A stretch of DNA of 64,000 nucleotides from Colwellia ponticola (GTDB lineage Bacteria > Pseudomonadota > Gammaproteobacteria > Enterobacterales > Alteromonadaceae): assembly GCF_005885605.1 (NCBI RefSeq), contig NZ_SZVP01000016.1, positions 28,426-92,425 on the forward strand, in the 5' to 3' direction. Both the position numbers and the translations under genes were made by a program. The number at the start of each line of letters is the position of its first letter. Within the stretch, counting starts at the first letter, position 1. Positions 55,313-63,884 of this stretch are shown piece after piece. Below the pieces are notes generated by a model that searched no databases, was not told the DNA's origin, and saw nothing but the letters and a program-made list of their open reading frames with translations.

Positions 55313-56581
55313 ATGCCAATAAACATCATCATTACACTCGCGTTGTTAGTATTAACTGCCTTTATACTTTCTCGCGTATTTACCTTACCGAAAAACATTT
55401 GGCTGTTATTCATGACACAGCCTTTGATCATGGCTGCAGCACCCGTGATTGTTTTTATTGGTGGTATAGTCTCAAGTCAAATAGCCAGTACCCCTACTCT
55501 CGCAACGCTGCCCCTTACCTTAATGATTTTAGGTGTGGCAGCCGGTGTTGTCCCTGCTGCTATGCTGGCGAAGAAAAAAGGTCGGAAATTTGCAGTTTAC
55601 ACTGGGCTTAGCTGTGCATTAACCGCCGCACTTATTGCTATTTTCGCGTTAAAAATAGCTAGCTTTGAGCTATTTGTTTTTGCTAGTTTACTCATCGGTG
55701 TTGGCGGTGGCTTTAATCAACAATTGCGCTTTGCTGCTATTGAAAGCAGCGTAAATGAAGAAGATATTCCAAAAACATTAGCTATTTTGATGCTAAGTGG
55801 TGTGTTCGCGGCATTTTTAGGTCCTGAAATTGCTGTCGTTGGTAAAGACTTACTCGTATCTCCTTACGGTTATGCAGGTTCTTTTCTACTGTTAGCAATG
55901 CTGGTTTGTGGCGCTATGCTAGTGATGTTGTTCTTTAAGAACCCTACCATGAAAACGGCTATTGTTGTTGGTGAAGCACGTGATTTAACAGAGATCATCA
56001 AGCAACCAATATTTTTAATTGCGCTTTGCACCGCTGCAATAGGTTTTGCCTTAATGAGCTACTTAATGACCGCGACCCCGATTAGCATGCACCATATGCA
56101 AGGACATAGCCTACAAGAAACAAAATGGGTTATTCAAACACATACTGCAGCCATGTATCTGCCTTCTCTGGTTGCCCCTTGGCTTATTAAGCAGTTAAAG
56201 TTAAAAGGTCTGATGTTAATGGGCGCGTTAATTTATAGTGCCGTTGCTGTTATCGCGTTATCTGGACATGAAGTCATGCATTACTGGTGGGCACTTATGT
56301 TACTAGGTATAGGCTGGAACTTTTTATTCTTAACCGGCACCTCTTTGTTACCACAAAGCTATCGCGCCAGTGAACGTCATAAGGTACAAGCGACTAATGA
56401 CTTTGTGCTATTTGGTTTTCAAGCAATGGCTTCGCTATTAGCGGGATGGATATTATTTACCGCCGGTTGGCATTGGGTGGTACTCATTAGCTTGCCTTTT
56501 ATTTTAGTACTTTTTACTGTTTTTTACTTTTACCATCGACACGATACAAAACGCTCTTTAGTGGCAACTAATAACAATTAG
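55313..56581 (+). CDS. Major facilitator superfamily transporter
   Basis: A 422-residue protein with about twelve hydrophobic segments. The loop between helices 2 and 3 reads AMLAKKKGRKFAVYTG, corresponding to the MFS motif A region, and a central cytoplasmic loop around residues 205-225 separates two six-helix halves. LLIGVGGGFNQQLRFAAIESS and TGTSLLPQSYRASERHKVQATNDFVLFGFQAMASL (in parts) are characteristic of a subgroup without known substrate. It follows the RNase HI gene by 85 bp. Export of small molecules is a guess only. Confidence 0.88.
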   Translation: MPINIIITLALLVLTAFILSRVFTLPKNIWLLFMTQPLIMAAAPVIVFIGGIVSSQIASTPTLATLPLTLMILGVAAGVVPAAMLAKKKGRKFAVYTGLSCALTAALIAIFALKIASFELFVFASLLIGVGGGFNQQLRFAAIESSVNEEDIPKTLAILMLSGVFAAFLGPEIAVVGKDLLVSPYGYAGSFLLLAMLVCGAMLVMLFFKNPTMKTAIVVGEARDLTEIIKQPIFLIALCTAAIGFALMSYLMTATPISMHHMQGHSLQETKWVIQTHTAAMYLPSLVAPWLIKQLKLKGLMLMGALIYSAVAVIALSGHEVMHYWWALMLLGIGWNFLFLTGTSLLPQSYRASERHKVQATNDFVLFGFQAMASLLAGWILFTAGWHWVVLISLPFILVLFTVFYFYHRHDTKRSLVATNNN

Positions 56582-56622
56582 ATTGTTATATATCAACACT
56601 GCGCATAGCATTAGGGGAAAAA

Positions 56623-56823
56623 ATGAAGCTCATAATGAAAACTGAATTTGATAACCTTAGGTTAAACAAAAACCACGATTATGAAACCGATAGTAACGGT
56701 GAAAAACAAGTGGTTAAAATTTATTGTGGAGAGCTATTGATTGCGAAAAAAATAAAACTGAAAAAGTCTATTCGATTTTTTGCTATTGCGACGTATCAAC
56801 GTTATTTAACAACAGAAGCATAA
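56623..56823 (+). CDS. Small hypothetical basic protein
   Basis: A 66-residue protein starting MKLIMKTEFDNLRLNKN, with a Lys-rich middle (AKKIKLKKSIRFFAIATYQRY). AGGGGA, a near-perfect ribosome site, lies seven bases before the ATG, which supports real translation. It follows the MFS gene by 41 bp and may be in its transcript. No family recognised. No signal peptide or strong membrane segment. Confidence 0.6.
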   Translation: MKLIMKTEFDNLRLNKNHDYETDSNGEKQVVKIYCGELLIAKKIKLKKSIRFFAIATYQRYLTTEA

Positions 56824-56864
56824 CGCAAGGGGTTAACGTAATAGTCATAATATAGTGGTCAGTA

Positions 56865-56896
56865 ATGAAACCCCAGCGGCAAGGCTAGGGTTTCAT
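56865..56896. terminator. Hairpin between convergent genes
   Basis: ATGAAACCC (56865-56873) pairs with GGGTTTCAT (56888-56896), extended inward by AGC/GCT. It lacks a strong T-run, but its location between the plus-strand small protein gene and the convergent yajD gene suits a bidirectional terminator. Confidence 0.5.
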
Positions 56897-56909
56897 CAAG
56901 CTATGATGA

Positions 56910-57254
56910 CTATTTTTTTAACATTGATTTTAAATCAGCAAAGGGATTATAAGTCGCACTTTCTTGATTACTATCACCCGCAGTTACTTCACGTTGATAT
57001 CTAGCTTGATCAGTATACTTATCATGCTCATTATCATGACAGTAAATACACAACAATTCCCAGTTGCTACCATCATTTGGGTTGTTAGTATGATCATGAT
57101 CAACGTGATGTACGGTTAACTCTTTTAAATTAGAATATTCAAAAGCCCGGGCACAACGGCCACAAACCCAAGGATATAGTTTTAATGCTCGGTCACGATA
57201 ACCTTTTTCTTGTTGTTTATAATTGGCACTGGTGCCAAAGCGATCTGAAGACAT
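56910..57254 (-). CDS. yajD: HNH nuclease family protein YajD
   Basis: A 114-residue HNH protein. The zinc-finger cysteines are in WVCGRCARAF and LLCIYCHDNEH. The HNH residues are LTVHHVDHDHTNNPNDGSNWELLC, in which His, Asn and the final His are in place. Such proteins may nick or bind DNA, but YajD has no proven role. It begins SSDRFGTSANYKQQEKGYRD, as E. coli YajD does in outline. It is separated by a hairpin from the convergent small gene. Confidence 0.91.
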   Translation of the reverse strand: MSSDRFGTSANYKQQEKGYRDRALKLYPWVCGRCARAFEYSNLKELTVHHVDHDHTNNPNDGSNWELLCIYCHDNEHDKYTDQARYQREVTAGDSNQESATYNPFADLKSMLKK

Positions 57255-57347
57255 AATAATTTAAGACAATAAGTAAATAATAAAGCTAGTGTATTGCTAA
57301 GCTTGCTGCTTAGCAATAGTAGCGACAAATGTATCAGTACGGACATG

Positions 57348-57725
57348 TTACACCGTTAATTGTGCGAGTGTTTTTCCATGTGGTATAGGTAGTCGCGTTT
57401 GTGCGTCTACTTGAACAAACACTATGTCATCAGCCAAACAAATGGTTTTTTTAGTTGCTTTATTACGTACTAAACAGGTCACAGTAATTGAAGTTTGACC
57501 TACTTTTTTAGTTTCTAAGCCAAACTCAACCACATCTCCCTGCATAGCAGCTGACTCAAAACTAATCGCACCAATATGCTTAGTCACTAAGCAGTTCGTT
57601 TCTAATTGACAGATAGCGTAAATGGCGGCTTCTTCATCAATCCATTCAAGCGCGCGTCCTCCAAAGAGAGAGTTCGCATAATTTAAATCGTTTGGCATCA
57701 CAAGACGACGAGAAAGAAAGCGCAT
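57348..57725 (-). CDS. Hotdog-fold acyl-CoA thioesterase
   Basis: A 125-residue single hotdog-domain protein of the acyl-CoA hydrolase (YciA/BFIT-like) group. Key segments: LVMPNDLNYANSLFGGRALEWIDEEAAIYA, where Asn and the Asp-Glu pair supply the active site, and GDVVEFGLETKKVGQTSITV. It releases free CoA from acyl-CoA; chain preference cannot be read off. Short and complete. It lies just downstream of miaE on the same strand (77-bp gap). Confidence 0.9.
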   Translation of the reverse strand: MRFLSRRLVMPNDLNYANSLFGGRALEWIDEEAAIYAICQLETNCLVTKHIGAISFESAAMQGDVVEFGLETKKVGQTSITVTCLVRNKATKKTICLADDIVFVQVDAQTRLPIPHGKTLAQLTV

Positions 57726-57802
57726 AATAAACCTTTAATGAATTTTTAGTTAAATAGCTAGAGTAGATAAGTCTTGCTAAGAAGCCTTACTTAAATACCT
57801 GG

Positions 57803-58375
57803 TTAGTGAAGTACTGCGCGAATAGGTAACCCCGCACAAATTTCAGCTTCAGCAACTAGAATCTCTTCTAAACGCTGATCAACTTCTGCTTTATCGCAGT
57901 ACTCATAAGCGAGTTCAACAAATAAATTTTTATGTTTTTCTTCTGATTTAGCAATAGCGACATAAAGATCTTTATCCTTACCTGGCGGTAAAGCTTGTGA
58001 GACTAACCAAAACTTCTCATAGCCGCGCGCTTCAATAACCGCTGCAACCAATAATCTGTCCATTAAAAAATAGCTAGTGCCATTACGAAATAAGGCGCGA
58101 ATTTGAGTAATGTAAGGGTCTTTTTTGTCTTGGCCTAAGGTAACATCTCGAGCAACAAGTAACTTTAATACTTGTTTAAAGTGAATCAATTCTTCAATGG
58201 CTAAGTCCGTCATTGCACGTACTAATTTAGCTTTATCAGGATAATGAGACAACATAGCCATTGCCATGCCTGATGCTTTTTTCTCCGCGGCAGCATGGTC
58301 TTGTAAAAAACGGTTGAAGTCTGCCATAACAGCATCAACCCAATCTTGGCCAGTGTGGTGTTTTAACTCAAACAT
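57803..58375 (-). CDS. miaE: tRNA-(ms2io6A37) hydroxylase
   Basis: A 190-residue non-haem di-iron enzyme that hydroxylates the isopentenyl side chain of ms2i6A37 in tRNAs reading UNN codons. Iron-ligand motifs on the helices: AAAEKKASGMAMA, IEELIHFKQVL (E..H), VIEARGYEKF and AKSEEKHKNLF (E..H). This is the shorter MiaE type. A transcription unit of miaE then the thioesterase gene is likely. Activity requires oxygen. Confidence 0.93.
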   Translation of the reverse strand: MFELKHHTGQDWVDAVMADFNRFLQDHAAAEKKASGMAMAMLSHYPDKAKLVRAMTDLAIEELIHFKQVLKLLVARDVTLGQDKKDPYITQIRALFRNGTSYFLMDRLLVAAVIEARGYEKFWLVSQALPPGKDKDLYVAIAKSEEKHKNLFVELAYEYCDKAEVDQRLEEILVAEAEICAGLPIRAVLH

Positions 58376-58562
58376 AGATATGACTCTCTAAGGTAATATT
58401 TACCTGATAAAAATGACTTTAAGCAACGTTAGCGTCATTAAGTTAAAATAATACAACTTAACGTGCCGTAATTAACTTGATGTAGTTAATGTAATATCGT
58501 AATTTTACCTGCGAACCTTTCACTCTACAATAGTTACCACGCTAAAGTGCTTACTTCAAAGT

Positions 58563-58594
58563 GTTCACTTTAAAATAGTCATTTTAAGGTGAAC
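58563..58594 (-). terminator. Inverted repeat after the sulfotransferase gene
   Basis: GTTCACTTTAAAAT (58563-58576) pairs with ATTTTAAGGTGAAC (58581-58594) with one G-U and a 4-base loop. It begins 2 bases after the stop codon on the minus strand. No T-run follows, so termination is likely but not certain. Confidence 0.5.
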
Positions 58595-58596
58595 TA

Positions 58597-59232
58597 TTAA
58601 TAAAGCTGCTTATCAATTTTGCCTTTATTAGTCGACTCTACTTTTAAAGCGTTATTAAGATCTTGCCAAGCTTTTACTTTACCGCCAATATTAATTTGCT
58701 TAAAGCCACCTTCTCTAGCGTTAGCGCTATCAATATTAAGAAAAGCTAACAAGCGAAGGTAACTCCCCTCTTCACTCACATCAATCGTGAGTAAATCTTG
58801 AGATCTTTTTTTAAAATACTCTTCAATCCCTTGTTGATGACGCTGATAACACTGCTGTAAAAATTCATCGCTATTAATGTTATCGTCGTTAAGTGGCGAG
58901 AATACCTGATTATAACAACGCTTTAAATAAGGGTTAAAACCTCCATCTGTTCGCTGAAGATTAACCATCATACGTTGTAGTAACTGCCTAATTGAGGGGA
59001 TCCAACGTGCGGGGTCACGTGTTAAGTAAATAAATTTACTGTTTGGGAAGTGTTTATCAAGTAGCTGATAATCACAAAAAATAGGAGTATCAGCTAACAC
59101 TTGCGCCTGAGTAAAAGCATCTTGCGTATAGGCGTTGTGAGCGGTTTTAAAACCCTGTTCTAACATAGCTAAACAAACACTGGTCGTTGCGGTTCTGGGT
59201 AAACCAATAATAAATATTTTTTCTAGCGACAC
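58597..59232 (-). CDS. Sulfotransferase family protein
   Basis: A 211-residue cytosolic sulfotransferase-like protein. The PAPS 5'-phosphosulfate loop is FIIGLPRTATTSVCLAM at the N-terminus. The 3'-phosphate-binding Arg/Ser region is KFIYLTRDPARWIPSIRQLL, and LLTIDVSEEGSYLRLLAFL closes the fold. The acceptor is unknown. The frame reaches a TTG at 59268, but the GTG at 59232 has AAAGG upstream and starts right at the first strand, so it is preferred. Single gene. Confidence 0.87.
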   Translation of the reverse strand: MSLEKIFIIGLPRTATTSVCLAMLEQGFKTAHNAYTQDAFTQAQVLADTPIFCDYQLLDKHFPNSKFIYLTRDPARWIPSIRQLLQRMMVNLQRTDGGFNPYLKRCYNQVFSPLNDDNINSDEFLQQCYQRHQQGIEEYFKKRSQDLLTIDVSEEGSYLRLLAFLNIDSANAREGGFKQINIGGKVKAWQDLNNALKVESTNKGKIDKQLY

Positions 59233-59424
59233 TAAGTAAGGCCTTTTAAATAAGAGTGATAAAAACAATTAATTATAACGTATTTGTTAATTTAACATAC
59301 CAACATTTGACAGCGATCAATAAATACCTTATGTATTAGAGCATACTAAACACATAGCAATGAATAGCAGCACATGCCACATAGATACATTTATTAAATA
59401 ATAAAATAGCCTAAGGAATATTCA

Positions 59425-61308
59425 ATGACAGCACAAGATGAGCAACGTGATAGTGTCAAGTGGGGAGATTACTTAAAGTCTGGAGATCGAATTTTCATTG
59501 GCTCTCACGCCGCGGTACCTAATGCTTTAATAGACGACTTGATAGCTAATAGCCAAGGGCTACATGATATTGAAACGGTTCACATTTTAACCTTATCTGA
59601 CAATGTTTGGGCTAAAGCTGAGCATAAAGATTTATTTAAAGTAAATAGCTTATTTATTGGTGGTAAAAATATTCGTGAAGCTATTGCCGAAGGTCGCGGT
59701 GACTATACCCCTTGCTTTATTTCCGATGTACCACGGTTATTTGCAGAAAATAGCTTACCACTTGACGCTGCGCTTATCATGGTCAGTCCTCCTGATGAAT
59801 ATGGCTATTGTTCATTAGGGGTTAGTGTTGATATTGTTTCTTCAGCGCTTAAAGCCGCTAAGTATGTTATTGCTCAAATAAACCCGAAAATGCCACGCAC
59901 TAATGGACATAGTTTTGTTCATGTAAATCAAATTCATGCATGGATAAATGCTGAACAAGAACTCCCTCAAGTGCCACCACCAGAAGTTGATCGCCGTACT
60001 GAACAAATAGGTCAATACGTTGCTATGCTAATTGAAAACGGTGCTACCCTGCAAATAGGTATAGGCAAGATTCCTGAAGCGGTATTGCGCTATTTAGGTA
60101 ACCATAAAGACCTTGGTATCCATAGTGAAATGATTTCTGATGGCGTTATTGATTTAATGCTTAAAGGGGTCATTAATAACCGCAGAAAAACGTATCATAA
60201 AGGTAAAGCGGTAATAACCTTTTGTATCGGTACCCAAAAAGTGTACGATTATGTTAATGGTAACCCACATATCGAATTTTACCCGTCTGAGCACGTTAAC
60301 TCACCAGTTAAAATTGCTAAAAACGATAACATGGTTTCTATAAATAGCGCCATTGAAGTCGATTTAACCGGGCAAGTAGTTTCTGACTCAATCGGCTATC
60401 AATTTTATAGTGGTATTGGCGGCCAAGTCGATTTTGTAAGAGGTGCTTCACTCAGTAAGGGCGGAAAACCAATTATAGCACTCCCTTCAACCACCAAAGA
60501 TGGCACAATATCTCGTATTGTGCCACATATTACCGAGGGCGGTGGCGTAGTAACCTCACGTGGTCATGTTTCTTACGTGATCACTGAGTTTGGTATTGCC
60601 TCACTACAAGGTAAAAGTATTCGCGAGCGTGCTTTGGAGCTAATTAGAATTGCTCATCCTAAGTTTAGAGATAAGTTACTCAGTGAAGTACGCAAGCATT
60701 ATTGGGTACCTGAGTATCAAGAAAGCTCTCCAAGCTCAGTACCTGAATTAGGTACCATCGAAATGAAGCGTTTTCATTTTGATAATATTAATTATATTCT
60801 TCGCCCTTTAGCACCGGCTGACGAACGAAAATTACAAGAGTTTTTCTATTCTCACAATAAAGAAACCCTCATGATGCGTTACAACCATAACATCACCCAA
60901 ATGACTCGAGAAAAGTCTTGTAACTTAGTTAGTGTTAACCAACACGTTGATCTTGCTTTATGCTTTACTAAAAATGATTATTTAGGTGAAGCCATACAAG
61001 CGGTGGCACGTTATTACTATATTGAAAGCATCAATAGTGGTGAAGTGGCTTTTGTTATTAAAGAAAGCTTACGTGGTCGTGGTATGGCAACAACCTTACT
61101 CGCTGAAATGATTGCCATTGCTAAAATACGTAAACTTGATAGTTTAGTCGCCTGTGTGCGCCGAGATAATGCCTCAATGTTAAAAGTTTTTGAACGCTCT
61201 GGCTTTATCCGTCAACCAAGTGAAGATTTTGATGAAGTAAGTTTAAAACTACCGTTAATAGAATCTGAAACAGTAGTTACTGAAATAAATAAAGAAAATA
61301 AGGGATAA
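59425..61308 (+). CDS. Acetyl-CoA hydrolase/transferase fused to a GNAT acetyltransferase
   Basis: A 627-residue two-domain protein. Residues 1 to about 430 are an acetyl-CoA hydrolase/CoA-transferase unit: SHAAVPNALIDDLI, MVSPPDEYGYCSLGVSVD, QIGIGKIPEAVLRYL, IHSEMISDGVIDLM (the presumed catalytic Glu in SEM) and YSGIGGQVDFVRGA with the C-terminal RIVPHITEGGGVVTSRGHV. Residues about 455-610 are a GNAT domain: YILRPLAPADERKLQEF and the acetyl-CoA loop IKESLRGRGMATTLLAEM. It overlaps nothing but is 2 bases from the deacetylase gene, a clear operon. Substrates are unknown. Confidence 0.93.
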   Translation: MTAQDEQRDSVKWGDYLKSGDRIFIGSHAAVPNALIDDLIANSQGLHDIETVHILTLSDNVWAKAEHKDLFKVNSLFIGGKNIREAIAEGRGDYTPCFISDVPRLFAENSLPLDAALIMVSPPDEYGYCSLGVSVDIVSSALKAAKYVIAQINPKMPRTNGHSFVHVNQIHAWINAEQELPQVPPPEVDRRTEQIGQYVAMLIENGATLQIGIGKIPEAVLRYLGNHKDLGIHSEMISDGVIDLMLKGVINNRRKTYHKGKAVITFCIGTQKVYDYVNGNPHIEFYPSEHVNSPVKIAKNDNMVSINSAIEVDLTGQVVSDSIGYQFYSGIGGQVDFVRGASLSKGGKPIIALPSTTKDGTISRIVPHITEGGGVVTSRGHVSYVITEFGIASLQGKSIRERALELIRIAHPKFRDKLLSEVRKHYWVPEYQESSPSSVPELGTIEMKRFHFDNINYILRPLAPADERKLQEFFYSHNKETLMMRYNHNITQMTREKSCNLVSVNQHVDLALCFTKNDYLGEAIQAVARYYYIESINSGEVAFVIKESLRGRGMATTLLAEMIAIAKIRKLDSLVACVRRDNASMLKVFERSGFIRQPSEDFDEVSLKLPLIESETVVTEINKENKG

Positions 61309-61310
61309 TT

Positions 61311-62264
61311 ATGCCAGTAGGAATTATAGGACACTATCGTTGCGGTGAACATGACATGGGGGATCATCATCCTGAAAATGGTAAACGTTTAACCGCTATT
61401 TCAGATCAATTAATTCGAAGTGGGTTAGATTATGTCGTCCGCCAGTTTGATTCTAAGCCAATCGATAAAAGTCTGTTAGCTTTAGCGCATACTCAAGCAC
61501 ATATAGATTTTGTTTTTGATAATGCCCCTCAAGAGGGAGAAGAAAATTTCACTATAGGTCCGGACTCTATAATGAACTGTAAAACACTTACCTCTATTCT
61601 ATATTCTGCTGGGGCTGCTGTTGACGCTATTGATTTAGTGATGCAAGGAACTCTCAGTGCAGCTTTTTGTACAACTCGGCCGCCTGGTCATCATGCAGAG
61701 CATGATAAAGGTATGGGTTTTTGTTTCTTCAATAATATCGCGGTAGCCGCGGCTTATGCTAAGAAAAAGTACGGTTTAAAACGCGTCGCTATTGTCGATT
61801 TTGATGTCCATCATGGCAATGGTACTGAAGATATTATAAAGAATCACTTTAAAGCGACAGCTGAAGATGATAAAGGTTACTTGTTTTGTTCAAGTTATCA
61901 ATATCCCCTGTATCCCTTTGAAATAGAAGAAAGCGACACGCCCCCCATTATCAATACGCCATTACCGGCAACAACGAAAGGTGAGCAATTTCAAGAAAAA
62001 ATAACCGCGCACTGGTTACCGGCATTACACAAATTCAAACCCGAGTTAATCCTTATTTCAGCAGGCTTTGATGCCCATATTGAAGATGATATGTCACAAG
62101 TTAGCTTAACTGAAATCGATTATCGTTGGATTACCGATGAACTAAAAATCATTGCCAATGAATACGGTGAAGGTCGTATCGTATCGGTGCTTGAAGGTGG
62201 TTACGCGCCAAGTGCTTTAGGACGAAGTGTCGTCGCTCATATTAATGGCTTAATTGGTAACTAA
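61311..62264 (+). CDS. Histone deacetylase family protein
   Basis: A 317-residue HDAC/acetylpolyamine amidohydrolase-type enzyme. Catalytic and zinc residues are all visible: RPPGHHAEHDKGMGFCFFNN (two catalytic His), VDFDVHHGNGTED (Asp and His ligands), LISAGFDAHIEDDMSQ (Asp ligand), and LEGGYAPSALGRS. It removes acetyl groups from lysine or polyamine amides. It starts 2 bases after the acetyltransferase fusion, with AAGGG overlapping the earlier gene's end, so both are made together. A perfect terminator follows. Confidence 0.94.
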   Translation: MPVGIIGHYRCGEHDMGDHHPENGKRLTAISDQLIRSGLDYVVRQFDSKPIDKSLLALAHTQAHIDFVFDNAPQEGEENFTIGPDSIMNCKTLTSILYSAGAAVDAIDLVMQGTLSAAFCTTRPPGHHAEHDKGMGFCFFNNIAVAAAYAKKKYGLKRVAIVDFDVHHGNGTEDIIKNHFKATAEDDKGYLFCSSYQYPLYPFEIEESDTPPIINTPLPATTKGEQFQEKITAHWLPALHKFKPELILISAGFDAHIEDDMSQVSLTEIDYRWITDELKIIANEYGEGRIVSVLEGGYAPSALGRSVVAHINGLIGN

Positions 62265-62298
62265 TAGTGGTCATACTTTTATTTTAAGCCATGATACG

Positions 62299-62334
62299 AA
62301 AAAACGGTAAGTATAAATACTTACCGTTTTTATA
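62299..62334 (+). terminator. Terminator after the deacetylase gene
   Basis: AAAACGGTAAGTAT (62301-62314) pairs perfectly with ATACTTACCGTTTT (62317-62330). A- and T-runs on both sides allow bidirectional use with the convergent gene at 62364. Confidence 0.9.
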
Positions 62335-62363
62335 AAAGGCTTAACTACAGCTTAATAACCAGT

Positions 62364-63548
62364 TTAACCAAAAATAGCTCTCATTAAACCAATAACATGT
62401 TCAACGGTTTTACCGGTTTTCACTTCTCTTAAAATAGTATCGCGTTTTACTCTAATATACTCAGGCATATCATCAGCTGCTAATGCTTGATCGACCAACT
62501 CTTCTGGTGTCAGCTTAGTCCGTTTCATTTTTGATTTATAAATACGCTCGCTCGCCACCACGCTTTTATCTCTGATGCGTAAATAATTAGATCCTAAGGC
62601 AAAATCTTCATCAACAAATAAAAACACATCAATTAATGCTGCGCGGGCACGCCATAGCGTTAACTCATATTCATTTTCTGGCTCTGCTTGATGCCACCAA
62701 GCAAAAGTACGCAGTGTTCCTATCATATCTTGCCAATAGCTTTCAAAATCAAACGCGTTAAACTTAGCAATAGATAACCCCTGACATAACACATCAATTT
62801 TAGCATTAGTTAATGCAATAAATTGATCAGGACGACGCATAGTTAACAAACGCGTTGCAGCAACAAGCGGCGCTTTTTCACCTGCAGGCTTATCTTGGGT
62901 ATAATTACTAAAAATAGCTTTAAAATCATCAACAAAGTGACGATATTGGTCCGGTGTTACATCACCAACAAGGGGAATATGAGCTAGAGCTTTATCAAAA
63001 CTTTCTGGTTGTTCAATTAACAAAGTATGAAACGTTTTTGCACCTTTTGTACTAGCAAACCACTCAACATCAAAATTAAATTGCGTATGGTGATGACTGT
63101 TAGTGTGTTTACCTGCAAAGGCTAAACGATCGTTATCGCTCATTTCACTTAGCGTTTTATCTTTTATGTTATCTAGGTAATCCAGAAGTAATAATCGCTC
63201 ATCAACTGCATGTAACTCACTTTGCTGTTCAATAAAAGCAGTATAAATAGGCCAAGGTGCAATTCTTAACATTTTAAGCTGACTAATACTCGCGCCTTGA
63301 ACAAGAATAGTATCTAGTTTACTTAATGGCGTCACTTGTTCATTATCAAGTAAATCTTTATTAACGCCATGACGACAAATTTTTAATAACTCTGCACACC
63401 AACCTAAAAAGTCATTAGGCCGGTTCTCTACTTTAACCGCCATTAAATTTAAACTCAGTGGCGTGATATATTTTAACGCATTTTGATAGATAGCATTTTC
63501 AGCATCATTTAAGGCCATGTTAACAGGTGAAGATAATAGCTTTCTCAT
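62364..63548 (-). CDS. Conserved hypothetical protein, family not recognised
   Basis: A 394-residue soluble protein with no signal peptide or membrane segment. Notable segments are LGWCAELLKICRHGV, LLTMRRPDQFIALTNAKIDVL, and a Lys/Arg-rich C-terminal part with KMKRTKLTPEELVDQALAADD and IRVKRDTILREVKTGKTVEHV. The middle RRPDQFIALTNAKIDVLCQGL resembles segments of some restriction-associated or DNA-binding proteins, but too weakly to use. It is next to the rRNA operon end on the same strand. Composition matches its neighbours, so there is no sign of recent transfer. Confidence 0.72.
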   Translation of the reverse strand: MRKLLSSPVNMALNDAENAIYQNALKYITPLSLNLMAVKVENRPNDFLGWCAELLKICRHGVNKDLLDNEQVTPLSKLDTILVQGASISQLKMLRIAPWPIYTAFIEQQSELHAVDERLLLLDYLDNIKDKTLSEMSDNDRLAFAGKHTNSHHHTQFNFDVEWFASTKGAKTFHTLLIEQPESFDKALAHIPLVGDVTPDQYRHFVDDFKAIFSNYTQDKPAGEKAPLVAATRLLTMRRPDQFIALTNAKIDVLCQGLSIAKFNAFDFESYWQDMIGTLRTFAWWHQAEPENEYELTLWRARAALIDVFLFVDEDFALGSNYLRIRDKSVVASERIYKSKMKRTKLTPEELVDQALAADDMPEYIRVKRDTILREVKTGKTVEHVIGLMRAIFG

Positions 63549-63614
63549 AGCTTAGTGCTGCTCCAAAAGAATAGTTTAAAGTATTTAACAATAGTTATAG
63601 TAACGTTAAAATGC

Positions 63615-63647
63615 AAAAAGCCCGTAGCGTAAACTACGGGCTTTTTA
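63615..63647 (-). terminator. Terminator of the rRNA operon
   Basis: AAAAAGCCCGTAG (63615-63627) pairs perfectly with CTACGGGCTTTTT (63634-63646). On the minus strand it follows the 5S region and ends in a T-run. Confidence 0.9.
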
Positions 63648-63667
63648 GTGCTTTAGCACAAATTGTA

Positions 63668-63757
63668 AGTCTAGAATTTTTCGCTACGCTCTCACATGGA
63701 CTTTACTGTGACATAAGTCACACTACCATCGGCGCTATTGCGGTTAATCTTCTAAAC
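63668..63757 (-). pseudogene. Degenerate 5S rRNA fragment
   Basis: Read on the plus strand it has CTCTCACATGGA and CACACTACCATCGGCGC, the same blocks in the same order as the real 5S gene that follows, and it begins with AAGTCTAG like the real 3' end. The intervening bases and the 5' third are changed or missing. It is a decayed second 5S copy between the real 5S and the operon terminator. Confidence 0.72.
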
Positions 63758-63766
63758 TAAATTAGA

Positions 63767-63884
63767 AGTCTAGCAATGTCCTACTCTCACATGGGAACTC
63801 CCACACTACCATCGGCGCAACTGCGTTTCACTTCTGAGTTCGGAATGGGTTCAGGTGGGGCCACAGCGCTATTGTCGCTAAACA
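63767..63884 (-). rRNA. rrf: 5S ribosomal RNA
   Basis: A 118-base minus-strand gene. It carries the 5S landmarks CCCCACCTGAACCCATTCCG, GAACTCAGAAGTGAAACGC and CGCCGATGGTAGTGTGG. The ends GTTTAGC and GCTAGAC pair as helix I. Ends are set by this pairing and may be off by one or two bases. Confidence 0.94.
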
